Position numbers and translations under genes: made by a program
DNA from: Anaeramoeba flamelloides
Lineage: Eukaryota; Metamonada; Anaeramoebidae
DNA length: 64,000 bases
Assembly: GCA_027625915.1 (NCBI GenBank)
Contig: JANTQA010000026.1
Coordinates: 1,364,001-1,428,000 of the forward strand
Direction: 5' to 3'
Notes under the pieces: model-generated
Database searches by the model: none
Told to the model about the DNA's origin: nothing
The model's input: only the letters and a program-made list of their open reading frames with translations
Part shown: in pieces, positions 10,501 through 22,197 of the stretch
How the letters are laid out: every line of letters starts with the position of its first letter
Numbering within the stretch: position 1 is the first letter of the stretch

Positions 10501-13500
10501 ATTTTTCTTATTTCTAAACAATCTTATGTTGGTTGATTCTTAAAAAAAATTGATTTTTTGATTTTTTGGCTGGGTTAATATTTGAGTGAAATGGAGTTTA
10601 TGCTTTTTTATTATGACCATTCCACTAATTTAATATGTATTGTTTATATTAATTTGAGAAATAATTAGAATTTTTAATAAAGTTTCTTATTATTTCACAA
10701 ATTAAATAAAAAACGTTGTTTATTTTTGTTGATTTTTTTGTTTATTCAGAAAAATCAATAAAATTTCAGAATAAAACAGCAAAACCTGGAGAAAATCTTG
10801 GGTTTTTTTTTTTTTTTTTTTTTTAATTAGTGATTTTATTTAGAAAACAAATGAATTTTCTGATCAAAAATCATAATTAAAATTAAAAACTATGCATTTT
10901 CTGGACTTCACCAATTCTGAAAGTTTTCTTTAGAAATTTGAAAAAAAAACAGCTTTAACACTTTCAATGAAATATTCAAAATTTAAAGATAAACTGAAAC
11001 CCCAAATTTTGGTGTGCTATTGTTAAATTTTAGTATTTTAAAAAAATTTTTTGGTAATTTATCTCAAAACGAATATCTTTGAATGAAAATCTTATTATTT
11101 CTGAAAAATTTGTAATTTTTTTAAAATCATAACATTATAGTACGGAAAAAAATACAGGATATGAAAAAAATCCCTAACAAGATTTTTAATTCTGAATATT
11201 AGTAAAATTTTTGTGTAATTTCATTTATTTACAATCAAATCCTTATTATAAATAACCAATTTTTTTATGAGATTAGTAATAAATCTACCTAAAGTTCATC
11301 AAAGTAAGGTGTCTCTAGAATACTCGAGTAATTGTTTGATAGCTAAAGTAGATCAACTTTTTTTGAAATACAATCGGGTTTTATAGAGGTTTACTAGAGT
11401 TTGGAAAATGATAATTTTTCTTCTTGTTTTTTGTTTGATTGATTGAATTGTGTTTTGAACAAGTTTAATTTCATTAATCATCATTCTAATAAGTGGGTGA
11501 GTTATAATTAAAAAAGTTTGATTCTTAAATAAAAGGATTTGATTTTAAATAAATGAAATTACACAAAAATTTTCCTAATATTCACAATTAAAAATCTTTT
11601 CCGGGATTTTTTTCGTGTCCTGTATTTTTATAGCTACGTTTTTTTTGTAAATCTGATTATTAAGAATTTATTAATATGATTTTTTTGAAGGGACATATCT
11701 CTATTAATTTTTTTTAGGTAAATTTAATAGAGATTTAGATTTTTTTTTTGCCAATTACTTAGATTTGAAATCAAAGTGAAAAAATTCTTTGTATAGTAAT
11801 GAAATCTCGATAAATGACATTCATTAAATTTAGTTATTGTTTTTATAGAAATAAAAAATTTTTCATTTTTTTCGCTTTCTTCAAAGTAACTTTTTTTCAA
11901 CTTTTCGCAAAAATACAAAAAATAAAAAAAAATATGAGCAAGAAAGCAAAACCTTGTTATGTTTGTGGAAGAAGTACAAAAAATAATTTGAAAAATAAAC
12001 CTGAAAAGCTTTTTTTTGGATTTGCATGAAAAAACAGTTTGATTCGAAAAAAATATTAAATATATGCTTTACTCAAAATAAAAGATTTTCTTTCTTTTCC
12101 TTGTACCATTCTTTTTTTTTCATGAATCTACTTTTTGAGTTTACACTCTTTTGTTTTTGTTGAATTTGAAGTTTTTTTAAGTATTCCCAAATTATCATTC
12201 CAAAAGTTTTTGTCAGAGTCAAAAAAAATAAAAGAAAAGAATAAGAACTATTTTTTTAAAAAGTAATTATTGATAAAACAAATTGAGTTCTTTATAGAGT
12301 CAAGTTGGATGAACAGAAGTGAAAGAGATAATATTCACTAGTTTTAAATTATTTTTTCGTTTTTCCAAATGATAATAAATATTATTTTTGAGAAAATAAT
12401 TAGATCCAAAAATAATCAAAAAATTCTCATCCATTAAAGATATTTTTTTTAAAAAAAAATTGTAAAAATCACTTTTTTTGACTAATTGTAAAATTTTTTA
12501 AAAAAAAACAAGAACTAAAAGTTCTAACATTGAAAAAACCTGTTTTTTTATCAATTTTAAACATGTTTCTAGATAAGGATTCCTTATTTAGTTATTGGTC
12601 AAAGAAAAAAATTAATAGAGAATAGTTCCTTAATTTGAATTTTTGTTCCTTAATTTATGATTTTTTTGTGGCTTAAATTTCGTTGAAAGTTTGTACATTA
12701 AAAGTTGAGTTTGCTGTTTGAAAAAAAAAAAATTTTTTTTTAGAAAGAATGAAGGGATATTGTAAATAAAAAAATAAATAAATTTACTTCTTTTGAGTCT
12801 GTTATTAAAAAAAGTGAACCCCACTGATTCAATAAATATAATATATTATTTTTCAGTCTTTTAGTTAAAGCAATGTACTTATTTTTCACATCATAAATTG
12901 AAAAGGAAATATTCTTGTTATTATTTGTAGTTGTAAATATTGCAAGATAACTCCTAAATTCTGTTAAAATTTTCTTCCCCTCAAAGCCAAAACAAGATCC
13001 TGGGTTTTCAGGAGTAAAATAAAAAACCCCTTCATCCTTGCCGAGTATCAATTCGCCATTCATCGAAATATTTACACTTTCCGGCTGTGCGCCAATGTCT
13101 TGTAAAATCATTTTCCGATATTCCTGGTTGCCGGTTATATGATAGCAAAAGGTTTGGTTCTCAGACACACAATAGAGTACTCTGACCCTCTCATCGAGAG
13201 AAAAGTATAATTGTTGCCGGAATAAGACTTTTGTAATAATCGGCGTACCCTCTTCGTCGGTCCCAGGTATGGCGTGTTGCTTCGGGACACGGTCATGAAG
13301 AAGATCTCCAAAGATCATTAAAAGTAATCCGTTGCTAAAACACAACACAATTCGAGACAAATCATCCAAAACAGCCACCGAGACAATTTTGTCATCACTG
13401 TTCTTGGTATTGTTAATTTTAATGGTTTTAATACAAATTAAATCTTCACTATTCTTTTGTGATCCCAAGTCAATAAATTTGATTAGTTGTTGGTTTGTTT

Positions 13501-14026
13501 TTGCATCGTCAATACCAATTGCCAGCAATATATTCTGTTGGCTTAGTTCATACAAATGACTAATGCTTATATCAAAGAGTTGTTGTTCAAACTCAACCAT
13601 AAAGTTTTGGTTAATAAAATATGAGATCCCATTTTGATCTTTAAAATTGTGTTTTGGAAAGTTGTTTTATTTTGTTATTGTTTTGTTTTATGTTTTTTTT
13701 TTGTTTTTTATCGGAGAAAAAGAAAAAGAAAAAGAAAAAAAAGATGTAGAGAACAAGGAATCGTTGGTGATATTTAGATTCATATTTGATGTTTTAGTGT
13801 TACAAGTCTTTCGTTTTTTATTTTTATTTTTTTCTTCTTCTTTTCTTTTTTGTAATATAAAAAAAAATTTATCTTATTTACCTCCAAATATTATATGTTT
13901 TCTTCCTGTTGTGTGGCAAGTTATTGGATTTTCTAAAATAAAAGATAGGCTTTGTTTTTCTTCATTTGAATTATTAAGCTTGTGGAATTGGGGAGTGAAA
14001 AATTGAAATTTTCTCCAAGAGTGCAT
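7514..14026 (-). CDS. VPS11: VPS11, core subunit of HOPS/CORVET tethering complexes
   Basis: Scaffold subunit with E3-like RING that holds the HOPS and CORVET complexes together at endosomes and the vacuole or lysosome. Three exons: 14026-13882, 13638-12788 and 9661-7514, introns 243 bp and 3126 bp, both GT-AG and in frame; 1047 aa against about 940 in human. The start gives MHSWRKFQFFTPQFHKL, matching the family's WRRFxFF opening. Exon 1 to 2 joins as IFGDQNGISYF. Residues 1-335 form the beta-propeller (NQWGSLFLITDSKE). Residues 340-950 form the clathrin-repeat solenoid (PSYVIRKFLDPQRIHNLT). A Lys/Glu/Asp-rich low-complexity insert lies near 566-710. The RING-H2 (CSLC, CGHSIHYRC, CPLC) is near 957-994 and the conserved C-terminus ends FGRGLLSEEK. 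The ATG at 13600 is internal. Confidence 0.97.
9911..10102. repeat. Two direct repeats sharing a 40-base block
   Basis: Units at about 9911-9985 and 10025-10102 share CCAATATTCTTCTCAAAATA and the following AATTTGTAGATCT with few changes. This is a local tandem duplication inside the VPS11 intron. Confidence 0.75.
11138..11636. mobile_element. Family A palindromic element, copy 2 (inverted)
   Basis: Reverse-orientation copy of the 2833-3314 element. Its central GTAAGGTGTCTCTAGAATAC block is the complement of the block in copies 1 and 3. Ends read TAGTACGGAAAAAAATACAGG-like and CCTGTATTTTTATA. It lies in the VPS11 intron. Confidence 0.85.
12627..12705. repeat. Half copy of family B element
   Basis: Contains TTCCTTAATTT, TTTTTTTGTGGCTTAAATTT and CGTTGAAAGTTTGTAC, matching the right arm of the ~200-bp family B palindromes at 15630, 21041 and 23275. 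The left arm is missing. Confidence 0.65.
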
Positions 14027-14950
14027 TAGTAAATTTTTGGAGAACAAGTATTAAAAGTAACAAAAAGATTAAAAAAATGGTTTGCCAATAAAGGAGAAAC
14101 ATTTTAGTGTTATCATAGGAAATTATTAGAAGAGACATAATTTAAACTCTTGGGTGGTGCACATCTTTTGATTTTTACAATTACAGTGTTTGCTTATTTC
14201 ATTTTTTTGGAATTCTTTTCCTTTTTTAATTTAATTGGTTATTAAGTGTTATTCAAGTTTAATTTTTTCAATAACTTTTAATCAGAATGTTGACAATCGC
14301 TTTTTTAAAGTTAATTTCATTTCTTCAACTTTTATACCAAGGCTTCAAGTGGATATTATCTCAAAAAAAACCCCTACTATTTCAAAGTTGTTAAACTATA
14401 AAGTGGTTTTAATGTTTTTAATTAAGAAAAAGTTAGTAAGTATAACAAAAGAAAAAATATTAATTTTTTGGTATTTTAGAGTTTATGATTTCAAATTTTT
14501 ATAATTTATGTTACATTGTAGTTATTTCATTCTAATTCTGTTTCAGTTTAAAAAGTTTTTTTATTGAGGAAAAAAGAATTTTCAATAAAATTAAAATCTT
14601 CATTTTTTTTTTTGACCAAATAAGAGAAATTAAAACAAAAATTTTTTGAATTAAAAAAATTTGTGGCAAATTGTAAAAATTAAAAACAACTCTTTCATTA
14701 AGACCAACTTTTGGTAATAATCCCATCCAAATTTTTGAAAAAGATCGTTCAAATTTTTTTTACAAACTCAAATTTTTCATCAAGAATTAAATAAAATAAA
14801 TCTCAAATAAAAATGATTATGTTTTAGTATTAAGGGTTAAATGTAGAAACAATTATTCTGGTAAGGAGTTATTATGAAAAAGAGAAAAAAATATAATTTT
14901 ATTTATTATTGATAATCATTCTATCGGGGTTTTTCACTCATCCTGATTCA
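14027..14950. other. Upstream region of VPS11, no gene recognised
   Basis: AT-rich sequence upstream of the VPS11 start at 14026. It contains short unsupported open frames only. Confidence 0.4.
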
Positions 14951-14952
14951 GG

Positions 14953-15152
14953 AGGCGTGTAGTCAAGTGCCGTCAAGTGACTAGGTTTTCTTTAGGTTTT
15001 CGGTTTTATATGTAAAGTGTTCTAGGTTTTTTTTACTTTAGAAATAAACTGTAAATTTATTATAAATTTTCGGTTTATTTCTAAAGTAAAAAAAACCTAT
15101 CGAAAATCTATTGATTTTGTAAATAAACAGAAAACTCAAGAATACCTAACAA
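14953..15152. repeat. Family G hairpin module, solo copy
   Basis: Starts near GTGCCGTCAAGTGACTAGG and ends near ACCTAACAACAGTGGAC. Within it, TAGGTTTTTTTTACTTTAG pairs with CTAAAGTAAAAAAAACCTA and GAAATAAAC pairs with GTTTATTTC, giving a long stem. The same modules (AGGTTTTCTTGAGGTTTTCTG and AATAAACAGAAAACTCAAG) recur inside LINE copies at 33245-33530, 33985-34165, 51042-51275 and 51445-51890. Confidence 0.75.
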
Positions 15153-15629
15153 CAGTGGACAATTTTTAATTTGGTCATGTAAATTTTATTAATATTTTTG
15201 TTTTTTAATATTTCGATTATTTTTCAAACTTTTTTTTTATTTAGTAAATTTGGTTTGATTACACCTTTCTCTCAATAAATAAATATAAAAAAAGACAATT
15301 TCATGCCATTTTTGGATACCTTTTCAATTGGAGTGTGTTGAATATTAATATATGAGAAATTCACCCTTTAATTAATTTATTTTATTTGGAAGAATATTTT
15401 CTATTCATGATCAATAAGTGAAAAGAGTAATCAATAAACCAAATATTTAAAGTAAACAATAAAAATATTTTCTAATATTATATTTTATAAATTCATAAAA
15501 AAGGGTCAACTAAATCGTTCAACCTGTTGAAAAAGATACGTTTTTTTTTTTAATTTATTAATTCTTCTTCCTATCATTATTTTGATATTTGAATTATTTA
15601 ATTTATTTACGAATTGCTCCCCAATTATA
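15153..15629. other. Intergenic, no gene recognised
   Basis: AT-rich spacer between a family G hairpin and a family B element. Nothing else seen. Confidence 0.4.
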
Positions 15630-15827
15630 TACAGTCAGTTTCAAATTTAAAGCACAAACTTTAAAGGAAATTTAAGGTACAAAAAAATCTCAAATTAAGG
15701 TACAAAATTCAGATTCTAGTAAAGTCAATTGTGTTAAAAAAATTCCAAATTTGGTTCCTTAATTTGAGATTTTTTTGTGCCTTAAATTTCGTTGTAGGTT
15801 TATGCCTTAAATTTGAAACTGACTGTA
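15630..15827. mobile_element. Family B palindromic MITE, copy 1
   Basis: Perfectly framed element of 198 bp beginning TACAGTCAGTTTCAAATTTA and ending TAAATTTGAAACTGACTGTA. Arms also pair through CAAATTAAGG and CCTTAATTTG. The TA at each end fits a TA target-site duplication. No coding capacity. Confidence 0.85.
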
Positions 15828-16569
15828 TCCAAGATTATAATAATTAAATCCAATCACAATGCAATTAAACTTAAAAGATCTCAAACCTATAAGCAACAAT
15901 GAAAAACATATTAGTAGTGAATTTTGATTCAAATTCTTCAGGTTTCAAAAGAGGTTATATTGACAATTAATTATAAGTTTTAACCAAACCAAAATTAATT
16001 TATTTTAAAAAAAATCTATATGTCAAATTACAACTGATAAAATATAAAAATAAATTGAAGTTCAATAAGTATAATAGTTATAAATGGTGTTATTTGTTTA
16101 TTTATTGATTTATTTATTATGTAATATTGATTGATTGGTGAATATCTTTTTACCTAGGTGTTGGATTTTTATTTAATAATTTGCTTTATCCGATTGAGAC
16201 ACTTTTATTCTTTTTGGTAATTGAAACTCAATTATAAAATAAAAAGAAAAAAATGAATTTATTGCGGAAATTATAGTTGAGAAATAAATCTTCTTAGACA
16301 ATTTATAAAGATTTACTTTTTATTTTGTTTTTTTTTTTTTTTTTTTTGATTTTTATTATGTATATATTTGAGTAAGAATTAAATTTTTAAATCTTTATTA
16401 GTGGAGATCAATTCAAAAATTAAATTTTGATTTTTAATCTTTACTATTATCGTATTAATAGATGTTGAAATATTATGTATGTAGAGATTTTGTTATTATT
16501 GTTTTTTTTTAAAATAGTAGATTAAAAATAAATGAAAAATTGTAAAATATTTCATTTTTGTATAAATAA
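15828..16569. other. Intergenic, no gene recognised
   Basis: AT-rich sequence leading to the 5S inverted repeat. No gene, RNA or repeat family recognised. Confidence 0.4.
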
Positions 16570-16651
16570 TTTGAAAAAAAGTTAATTTTTTTTTGATATC
16601 TTGTGAGTCTATAAAAAAAGATTAACTGTATGTAAAAAAATCATAAAAAAA

Positions 16652-16772
16652 GTATTCAGCACCAAGTGTTCGCGAGAGGTTCCCCATCTCACTAACTAAC
16701 TTAGCCCTCAATTCGTTGATCTTCTGGGTTCGGAATGTGTCCAGGATTATTAAATTGGGTATGGCCGAATAC
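16652..16772 (-). rRNA. 5S ribosomal RNA, copy 1
   Basis: A 121-nt 5S rRNA read from 16772 to 16652. It has paired ends GTATTCGGCC and GGTGCTGAATAC, the loop segment CATTCCGAACCCAGAAG, and the conserved GAGATGGGGAACC of helix IV-V. A T-run follows as Pol III terminator. The sequence is identical to copy 2 as far as I read it. A conserved upstream block TTTTTAATGAAAT precedes the start. Confidence 0.93.
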
Positions 16773-17135
16773 ATTTCATTAAAAACTATAAGATAATTTT
16801 ATAAATTTTGATTAATAAAAAGTTTTAATTGATATCAAATAATAGATTTTTTTTTTTTTTACATTAAAAAGTATTGTTTTTTTAATTGAAAATAAAAAAA
16901 TTTGGGATAGTTTGAACATAATTTACTGAATGTTACGAAAGTAGATTCTATATGAGAGTTAAGTCATTTTAATATTTTTTTGAATTTTAGTTTTTTTTTG
17001 TCCTCTGTGAAATTCAATTACAACCTTGTTTAATTTTTAATTGATCTTTTTTAAAAAAAAAAATAGAAATTTTTCAAATTTATAATATTTAAATAATCAA
17101 AATTCATAAAATTATCCTATAGTTTTTAATAAAAT

Positions 17136-17256
17136 GTATTCGGCCATACCCAATTTAATAATCCTGGACACATTCCGAACCCAGAAGATCAACGAATTGA
17201 GGGCTAAGTTAGTTAGTGAGATGGGGAACCTCTCGCGAACACTTGGTGCTGAATAC
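17136..17256 (+). rRNA. 5S ribosomal RNA, copy 2
   Basis: Plus-strand 121-nt copy with the same termini, CCGAACCCAGAAGATC loop and GATGGGGAACC core, followed directly by an eight-T terminator. Upstream ATAGTTTTTAATAAAAT is shared with copies 1 and 3, a likely external promoter element beside the usual internal control region. Confidence 0.93.
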
Positions 17257-17335
17257 TTTTTTTTTATGATTTTTTTACATACAGTTAATAATTTTTTTTA
17301 GAAAAAACAAGATATCAAAAAAAAAATTTTTAAAA

Positions 17336-17987
17336 ATAAAAAATTCATATCAAAGACAATCAAGTTATTTTGTAATCTAAGTGATATATATTAACAATTG
17401 ATTCGTACAATCAAAAAAATGATGTCTAGATTTCTGTACAATATTTCAACTAATATTTTTATTCAATTGGATACAAGAAATAAATAAACACAGAACTACT
17501 TTGACACAAAATATTAATTTTTTTGTCTTGATTTTTTAGCTTTCTTTTACAACAAGCTACCTTTATCGGTCTTTTTTCTTTTACAGAGCTTTCTTTTGTT
17601 TTTAATAAAAATAACTTGTTTTTAGAATTGTTTAGTTTCTGAGCCAAATTACCACACCGTCCGGGAAATTCTTTTTAAGATCTTTTTTGCCATTTTTTTA
17701 AAAAAATTTTCTCAAATGACAAGGATAAAAAAAAATATTTAAATTGGAAGAAAATGGAAGTTTTGATTTATAAACCATAAATTTGGCTTTTGTTTGTTTT
17801 ATTTTTATATAAGATAGAAAGGAATTTAAATAATCTAATAAAATTCAAAGTATAAAAATCTTTTTTTATTTTTTGTTTATCAGGTTTGGAGGAATTGAAA
17901 TTGTTTTCTGTTTGGTAGCTTTCAAGGTTTTTGTGAAAAATAATTTCATTGAAGAGATTTTGTTCATAATTAATAAAATGCTTTAAT
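17336..17987. other. Spacer between 5S genes and RPS23 3' end
   Basis: About 650 bp, AT-rich. A minus-strand open frame of 62 codons (17459-17647) has no recognisable domain, so I do not call it a gene. Confidence 0.4.
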
Positions 17988-18947
17988 TTATGATCTTGGT
18001 TTTTCTTTTTTGTGTTGCCAAAGTGCAAGAAGAGATACACCTGATACTTTGACAAGTTTGAATCGAACACCTGGGACATCACCGACAGCACGTCCACTTC
18101 TTCCAACTTTATAAAGGAAAGAAAAAAAAAATAAAATAAAAGAAGCGATAAGACAATAAAATGAGAGAATCTTGTATTTAGGGTTGTGAGATCAAAAAAA
18201 AATTGTAAGGAATTGTTTTGGTGGAAAGAATTTCTTTTTTTCAAAAAAAAGAAAAAGATAAAGAAAAATGAAAAAAAAAGAAAAAAAAAAAAAAAAAGAA
18301 AAAAAAAGCAAAATTCTTGAAAAAAAAATTAAAAAGAAACGATCTTACATCCACAAATTAAAACTTCATCATTGTCGTCAATGTATGTCAGAGATCCATC
18401 TTTTGGTACAAAAGCAAGAACTTTTTTTCCATTTTTGGCAAGTTGAACACGGACACATTTTCTAATAGCAGAATTTGGTTGTTTTGCTTCTACACCAACC
18501 TTTTCTACAACAATTCCACGAGCGTGAGAGGCTCCTTGGAAAGCGTCAGTCTAAGTTTGTTGAATTAGATTTGAGAGATTATGAGATCGATCAAAAAGGA
18601 TGAAAAAAAAAAATAAAAGGATATTTTTGTTTTATTTTTGTTTTATTTTGTTTTTTTTTATTTGGAAAACCAAAATCAAAAAAAGAAAGTAAAAAATTAA
18701 AACTTACTTTGATTGCAGTTCCAGAGTGGGATTTTTTGTATCTTTTGTCTTTCCATCTTTGGACTTTACGTCTGTTTCTAAGTTTTCTACCTGCTCTAAT
18801 ACCCTTTGGTTTTCCTTTTGTTTTAAAACATCAAATTATTAAAAATAAAGATAAAAATAAGCAAAGCAAGGAATTTAAAGAAAGACAAAAAAAACTTTAG
18901 GTGCTGTTTGTTGTTTTTGGTGGTTTAATCAGAAAATTCTTACCCAT
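17988..18947 (-). CDS. RPS23: Small ribosomal subunit protein uS12 (RPS23)
   Basis: Decoding-centre protein of the small cytosolic ribosomal subunit. Four exons: 18947-18944 (only ATGG), 18814-18708, 18550-18349 and 18106-17988, with GT-AG introns of 129, 157 and 242 bp. The joined frame gives 143 aa, the same length as human RPS23. Blocks in order: [67 protein letters not shown], then the junction [18 protein letters not shown] and C-terminus HKKEKPRS. The conserved KQPNSAIRK loop near residues 61-69, at the decoding site, is intact. Its 4-nt first exon is unusual, but the frame proves it. This should be a well-expressed housekeeping gene. Confidence 0.98.
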
Positions 18948-19424
18948 TTAATTTAATCAATAAATATTTAAACAAAAATAAAAAAAAATGATAAATCATT
19001 TAGAAAACACCCAGTTAGATTACTTATAAAATTAAAGTAGCGAACGTCACAGGAGGAAGTACTTTTGAAATAATTTGATGAAAAAAAATTTTGAAAAAAT
19101 CTATTATAAAATGGTGTTTCTTTGATTATTATTAAGAAGGTAACGGTTGCTTGAATAATCAAAATTAAAGTATTTCATTTTGAGGAAACTCATTTCAGTT
19201 CTACACGAATTCAATGTCTTTCAAATATGTTATTTATAAAAAAGAATTAAAATTTGATATAAAAAGTTCTTTATTTTCGAAATTTCTTGTTTGTTAGGAG
19301 TTAAAAGACCTCAAAAATTTTCTTCTTATTAGGGAATAGTAACCATTGTTTGCTCGTAAAGTCCTAAAGATTATAGAGTAATTATTTTACATGGTATAGC
19401 ATTGAACCCAATAACAGCACTTAC
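18948..19424. other. Upstream region of RPS23
   Basis: About 480 bp immediately upstream of the RPS23 start; it probably holds the promoter. No motif is certain enough to name. Confidence 0.35.
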
Positions 19425-19557
19425 TACAGACGTTTCAACTCAGGTGTGAATCGTACTCATTCTTTGAATGTTCCAGAAAACATTTTAAATTGACTTGAAA
19501 TGTTTCCCAACCATTCAACGAATGAGTACGATTCACTTATAAGTTGAAACGGCTGTA
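19425..19557. mobile_element. Family H short palindromic MITE
   Basis: A 133-bp element with TACAGACGTTTCAACT at the left and AGTTGAAACGGCTGTA at the right. Inner arms GTGAATCGTACTCATTC and GAATGAGTACGATTCAC pair perfectly. Terminal TA pairs suit a TA-targeting DNA element. Only one copy is in the window. Confidence 0.8.
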
Positions 19558-21040
19558 TTATTTTCAAATTAAGAAATTAAATTTTTTTGGTTTGATTCCA
19601 TAACATTTATCTGTTTTAAAAGTTGAAGAAAATCCAAAGATCCTTTCCAATATCGTTTAGAAATGATATTTTTAGACAACAATATAAACTTCCTTTTATA
19701 ACTCTAAGACAAAATTTTTACTCTGGTAATTTGATTTTAGCAGTATAAGTTAATATTGATCTTGGAAAGAGAAATAAATATTTTCATTTATTAATTTGAT
19801 AATAACAGTATTTATCAACTTTAGAGAAATGAGGTATTATTTTGAAAGAAGTTCATTTTTTCCCAATTAAATTTTTCAGTAAAAAAAATCTCGATCTTTT
19901 TGGTTTGGATTTTTGTTTCAAAAAAGAAAAAGAAAAATTTTTAAAACTTTGTTTTTTTCTGAAATCACACTTTTAGGAATTTCTTCGAGTTTGTATGAAC
20001 AATTACGATTGGACTTTTTTTCTGATTTTGAAAATAAATGAAAAATCAATCAAATATTGCTTCCTTGAAGATTAGAAAAAATTGATATTTAATTTTATTC
20101 ATATTATTTATACATTTTCTTGAAATTTAAAAGATTAGATAATATTTCCTTTTCCAATATAAATAGCATAAACTACAAACTTCTATTTTTAGAACAAGTT
20201 ATTTGATAAAATATTTATTTTTTTTCCTTTTTTTCAAGAAAAGATATCTTATTAGTTATAATCTCGCCTAAATTACGGCTAGGATAAAAAACTCAAAACC
20301 AAGTTTAGAGTTTTAGAAAGTGCTTAGTTTTTTTTTTTTTTGTTGAGAAATTAAAAAAAAAACTAACAGCAAAGAGGAGTAATTTTATTGAATTATCTTT
20401 CTTCAAAAATAAATAAAAAAAAAATATTGATTCTTTTTTTATTAGAATTATTAATATGAATTAATTTTAGTGGTTGGAAATTTATAAAAATTCAGAAATA
20501 AATATTCTACACATTGATATTTTTAATTATTGGGCTAATAATAATTTATTGAAATAAGTGCTACTATTTTATTAATTATTGATTAAAAATAACTTAAATT
20601 AAAAAATATTTCTTTTTGGTTTTAAGTTGAGTTTTACAGGTTTAAAAAAAATTATTTTCATGTGAAATTTTTAATTTAATTGTGTTTTTTCTGTTTTTAT
20701 TTTGTTCAACAAGAATTAACTATTGATTTGTACTGTTCTTTTAATACAAAAATTATATCTTTTCAAATTCTTAATAATTATTTTTATTATTTGAAATAAC
20801 GAAGATTTAATAAACTGGGTTATCATAAAACTTCACTCGTTTCATTTTTAAAATTTATTTTTCGAAACTTCCTTAGACATGTAATAAAATTTGTTTTTTC
20901 TTCAAATAAATTTTTTTTTTTTGAAATATTTAAAAGAATGGTTTGGATTTTGAACTTTTCAAAAATGAGAAAAATGGATCAAACTTTCCAAAACAAAAAT
21001 TAATTTCAGTAAATAACATTAAAAGTAAGTTTAATATTTA
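19558..21040. other. Intergenic, no gene recognised
   Basis: About 1.5 kb of AT-rich DNA with long T-runs and no coding or structured element that I can identify. Confidence 0.4.
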
Positions 21041-21241
21041 TACAGTCAGTTTCACTTTTAAGGTACAAACTATCAACGAAATTTAAGGCACAAAAAAAAT
21101 CTCAAATTAAAGCACAAAATTCAAATTCTAGTAAAAATAAATTGTAAAAAAAAAAATTCCAAATTTTGTGCCTTAATTTGAGATTTTTTTGTGCCTTAAA
21201 TTTCGTTGAAAGTTTGTGCCTTAAAAGTGAAACTGACTGTA
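21041..21241. mobile_element. Family B palindromic MITE, copy 2
   Basis: A 201-bp element from TACAGTCAGTTTCACTTTTA to TAAAAGTGAAACTGACTGTA. It is a near-perfect foldback with inner AACGAAATTTAAGGCAC and GTGCCTTAAATTTCGTT. This is the cleanest copy and a good family reference. Confidence 0.88.
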
Positions 21242-21499
21242 AGAATCAGATTTTACTTTTTTTTTTTATTTAAAGATTTGGTGATTTTTTTTTTTTTTGG
21301 ATTTTATAATAAATTTCCACAGTGATATTTTTATAATTTACTAGCACATTAAGGATAAATTAAAATAAATACTTTAAAACTTAACATAATTTCTAATTTT
21401 TTAATATTTGGAATCAGTTTTTGAAAAAAGATAAATACCCGTATTTGAATAATCACTGGATTAAAATTTCACATTTTTTTCATATTTTTCATTATTAGT

Positions 21500-22197
21500 A
21501 AACTATTTTTCAGTTAAAGGGGCCCAGTTGTAATGGGTATAATACATGCGTTTAAAGGGTTTGCATAGATATTAGAAGAAAATTTTATTTTCAAAATTTT
21601 CAAAATTGAAATCATTTTTTCACATTTTTAAGCATTTTTTTTTTTTTTTTCGATTTTTTTTTTAAAACCTCATTCAGTTGCAAAATTTTTTTTTATTGCA
21701 AGATCAATAGTCACTTGGTAAAAACGTGTTATTCTAAGGTTCTTGAAATCATGTAATTGATTGTTGAGAAATCTATTGATTTCTATTGCAATTCAATTCG
21801 ATCTTAGATCTTGATATTTAATAAATTTTAAAAATTTTCACTTCATTTTCATTTCATTTTTCAAATAGTGACCACAAATACCAACAAACTTCGTTTGGGG
21901 GCTTGATTTCTAAATGAAAAGTATGGAAAATGAAGTGAAAAATGTTTCATATTTATTATTCAAATACCAGTAGAAGTTCAAAAAGAACATTGTTGTTTTT
22001 CTCAATAGGGCCCTAAGAATTTGAGTTTTTCAATTTTTAAGAAAATTTATTGATTTATTAGTTTTCTTTCAGACATGTATCAACATTTCTTTGAGGTTTA
22101 TTATTCTGTTTATTTCTTATTTGTTCTTCAGGTCAATTATATAAAATAATTGATATTTGAAAAAACGTTGGGCCTTATTGACTGAAACAGACTTTAT
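21500..22197. mobile_element. Family C element carrying a family D insert, copy 1
   Basis: Ends are TAAACTATTTTTCAGTTAAA and ACTGAAACAGACTTTA. Subterminal GGGGCCCAG and TTGGGCC also pair. The middle holds TTTTCACTTCATTTTCATT ... TTATTCAAATACCAGTAG, which is family D. The same composite recurs at 28950-29650 and 54351-55061; the copy at 38339-38880 lacks D. No coding capacity. Confidence 0.82.

Larger units (their letters stand above)
9662..12787 (-). other. Giant intron 2 of VPS11 (3126 bp)
   Basis: Donor GAA|GTAAAT at 12787 and acceptor ATTAG ending at 9662. Removing it joins SKE to VIQFDEKGL as in the family. It holds a complete family A element (11138-11636), half of a family B element (12627-12705), a tandem pair of ~75-bp units (9911-9985, 10025-10102) and long A/T runs. 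A short plus-strand frame near 11934 (MSKKAKPCYVCGRSTKNN) has one CxxC pair and no other support. Confidence 0.9.
16570..17335. repeat. Large inverted repeat containing two divergent 5S genes
   Basis: Arms at about 16570-16815 and 17090-17335 are inverted copies that include the 5S gene, about 40 bases upstream of it (AATTTATAAAATTAT...TAGTTTTTAAT) and about 80 bases downstream (ATGATTTTTTTACATACAGT, GATATCTTGT). A ~275-bp spacer separates them. The transcription units point away from each other. The homology extends well past the RNA itself, which implies an inverted segmental duplication and not two independent insertions. Confidence 0.8.

Noticed and set aside
13647-14006. A 119-codon plus-strand frame overlapping the VPS11 start
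   Set aside because: It is the antisense of VPS11 exon 1 and intron 1, rich in Phe and Leu, with no family resemblance.
17768-18244. 158-residue minus-strand frame treated as one protein
   Set aside because: It reads RPS23 exon 4 in another frame plus intron and 3' flank; the spliced frame gives the true protein.
18268-18465. Lys-rich plus-strand frame
   Set aside because: Poly-A tract followed by antisense of RPS23 exon 3.
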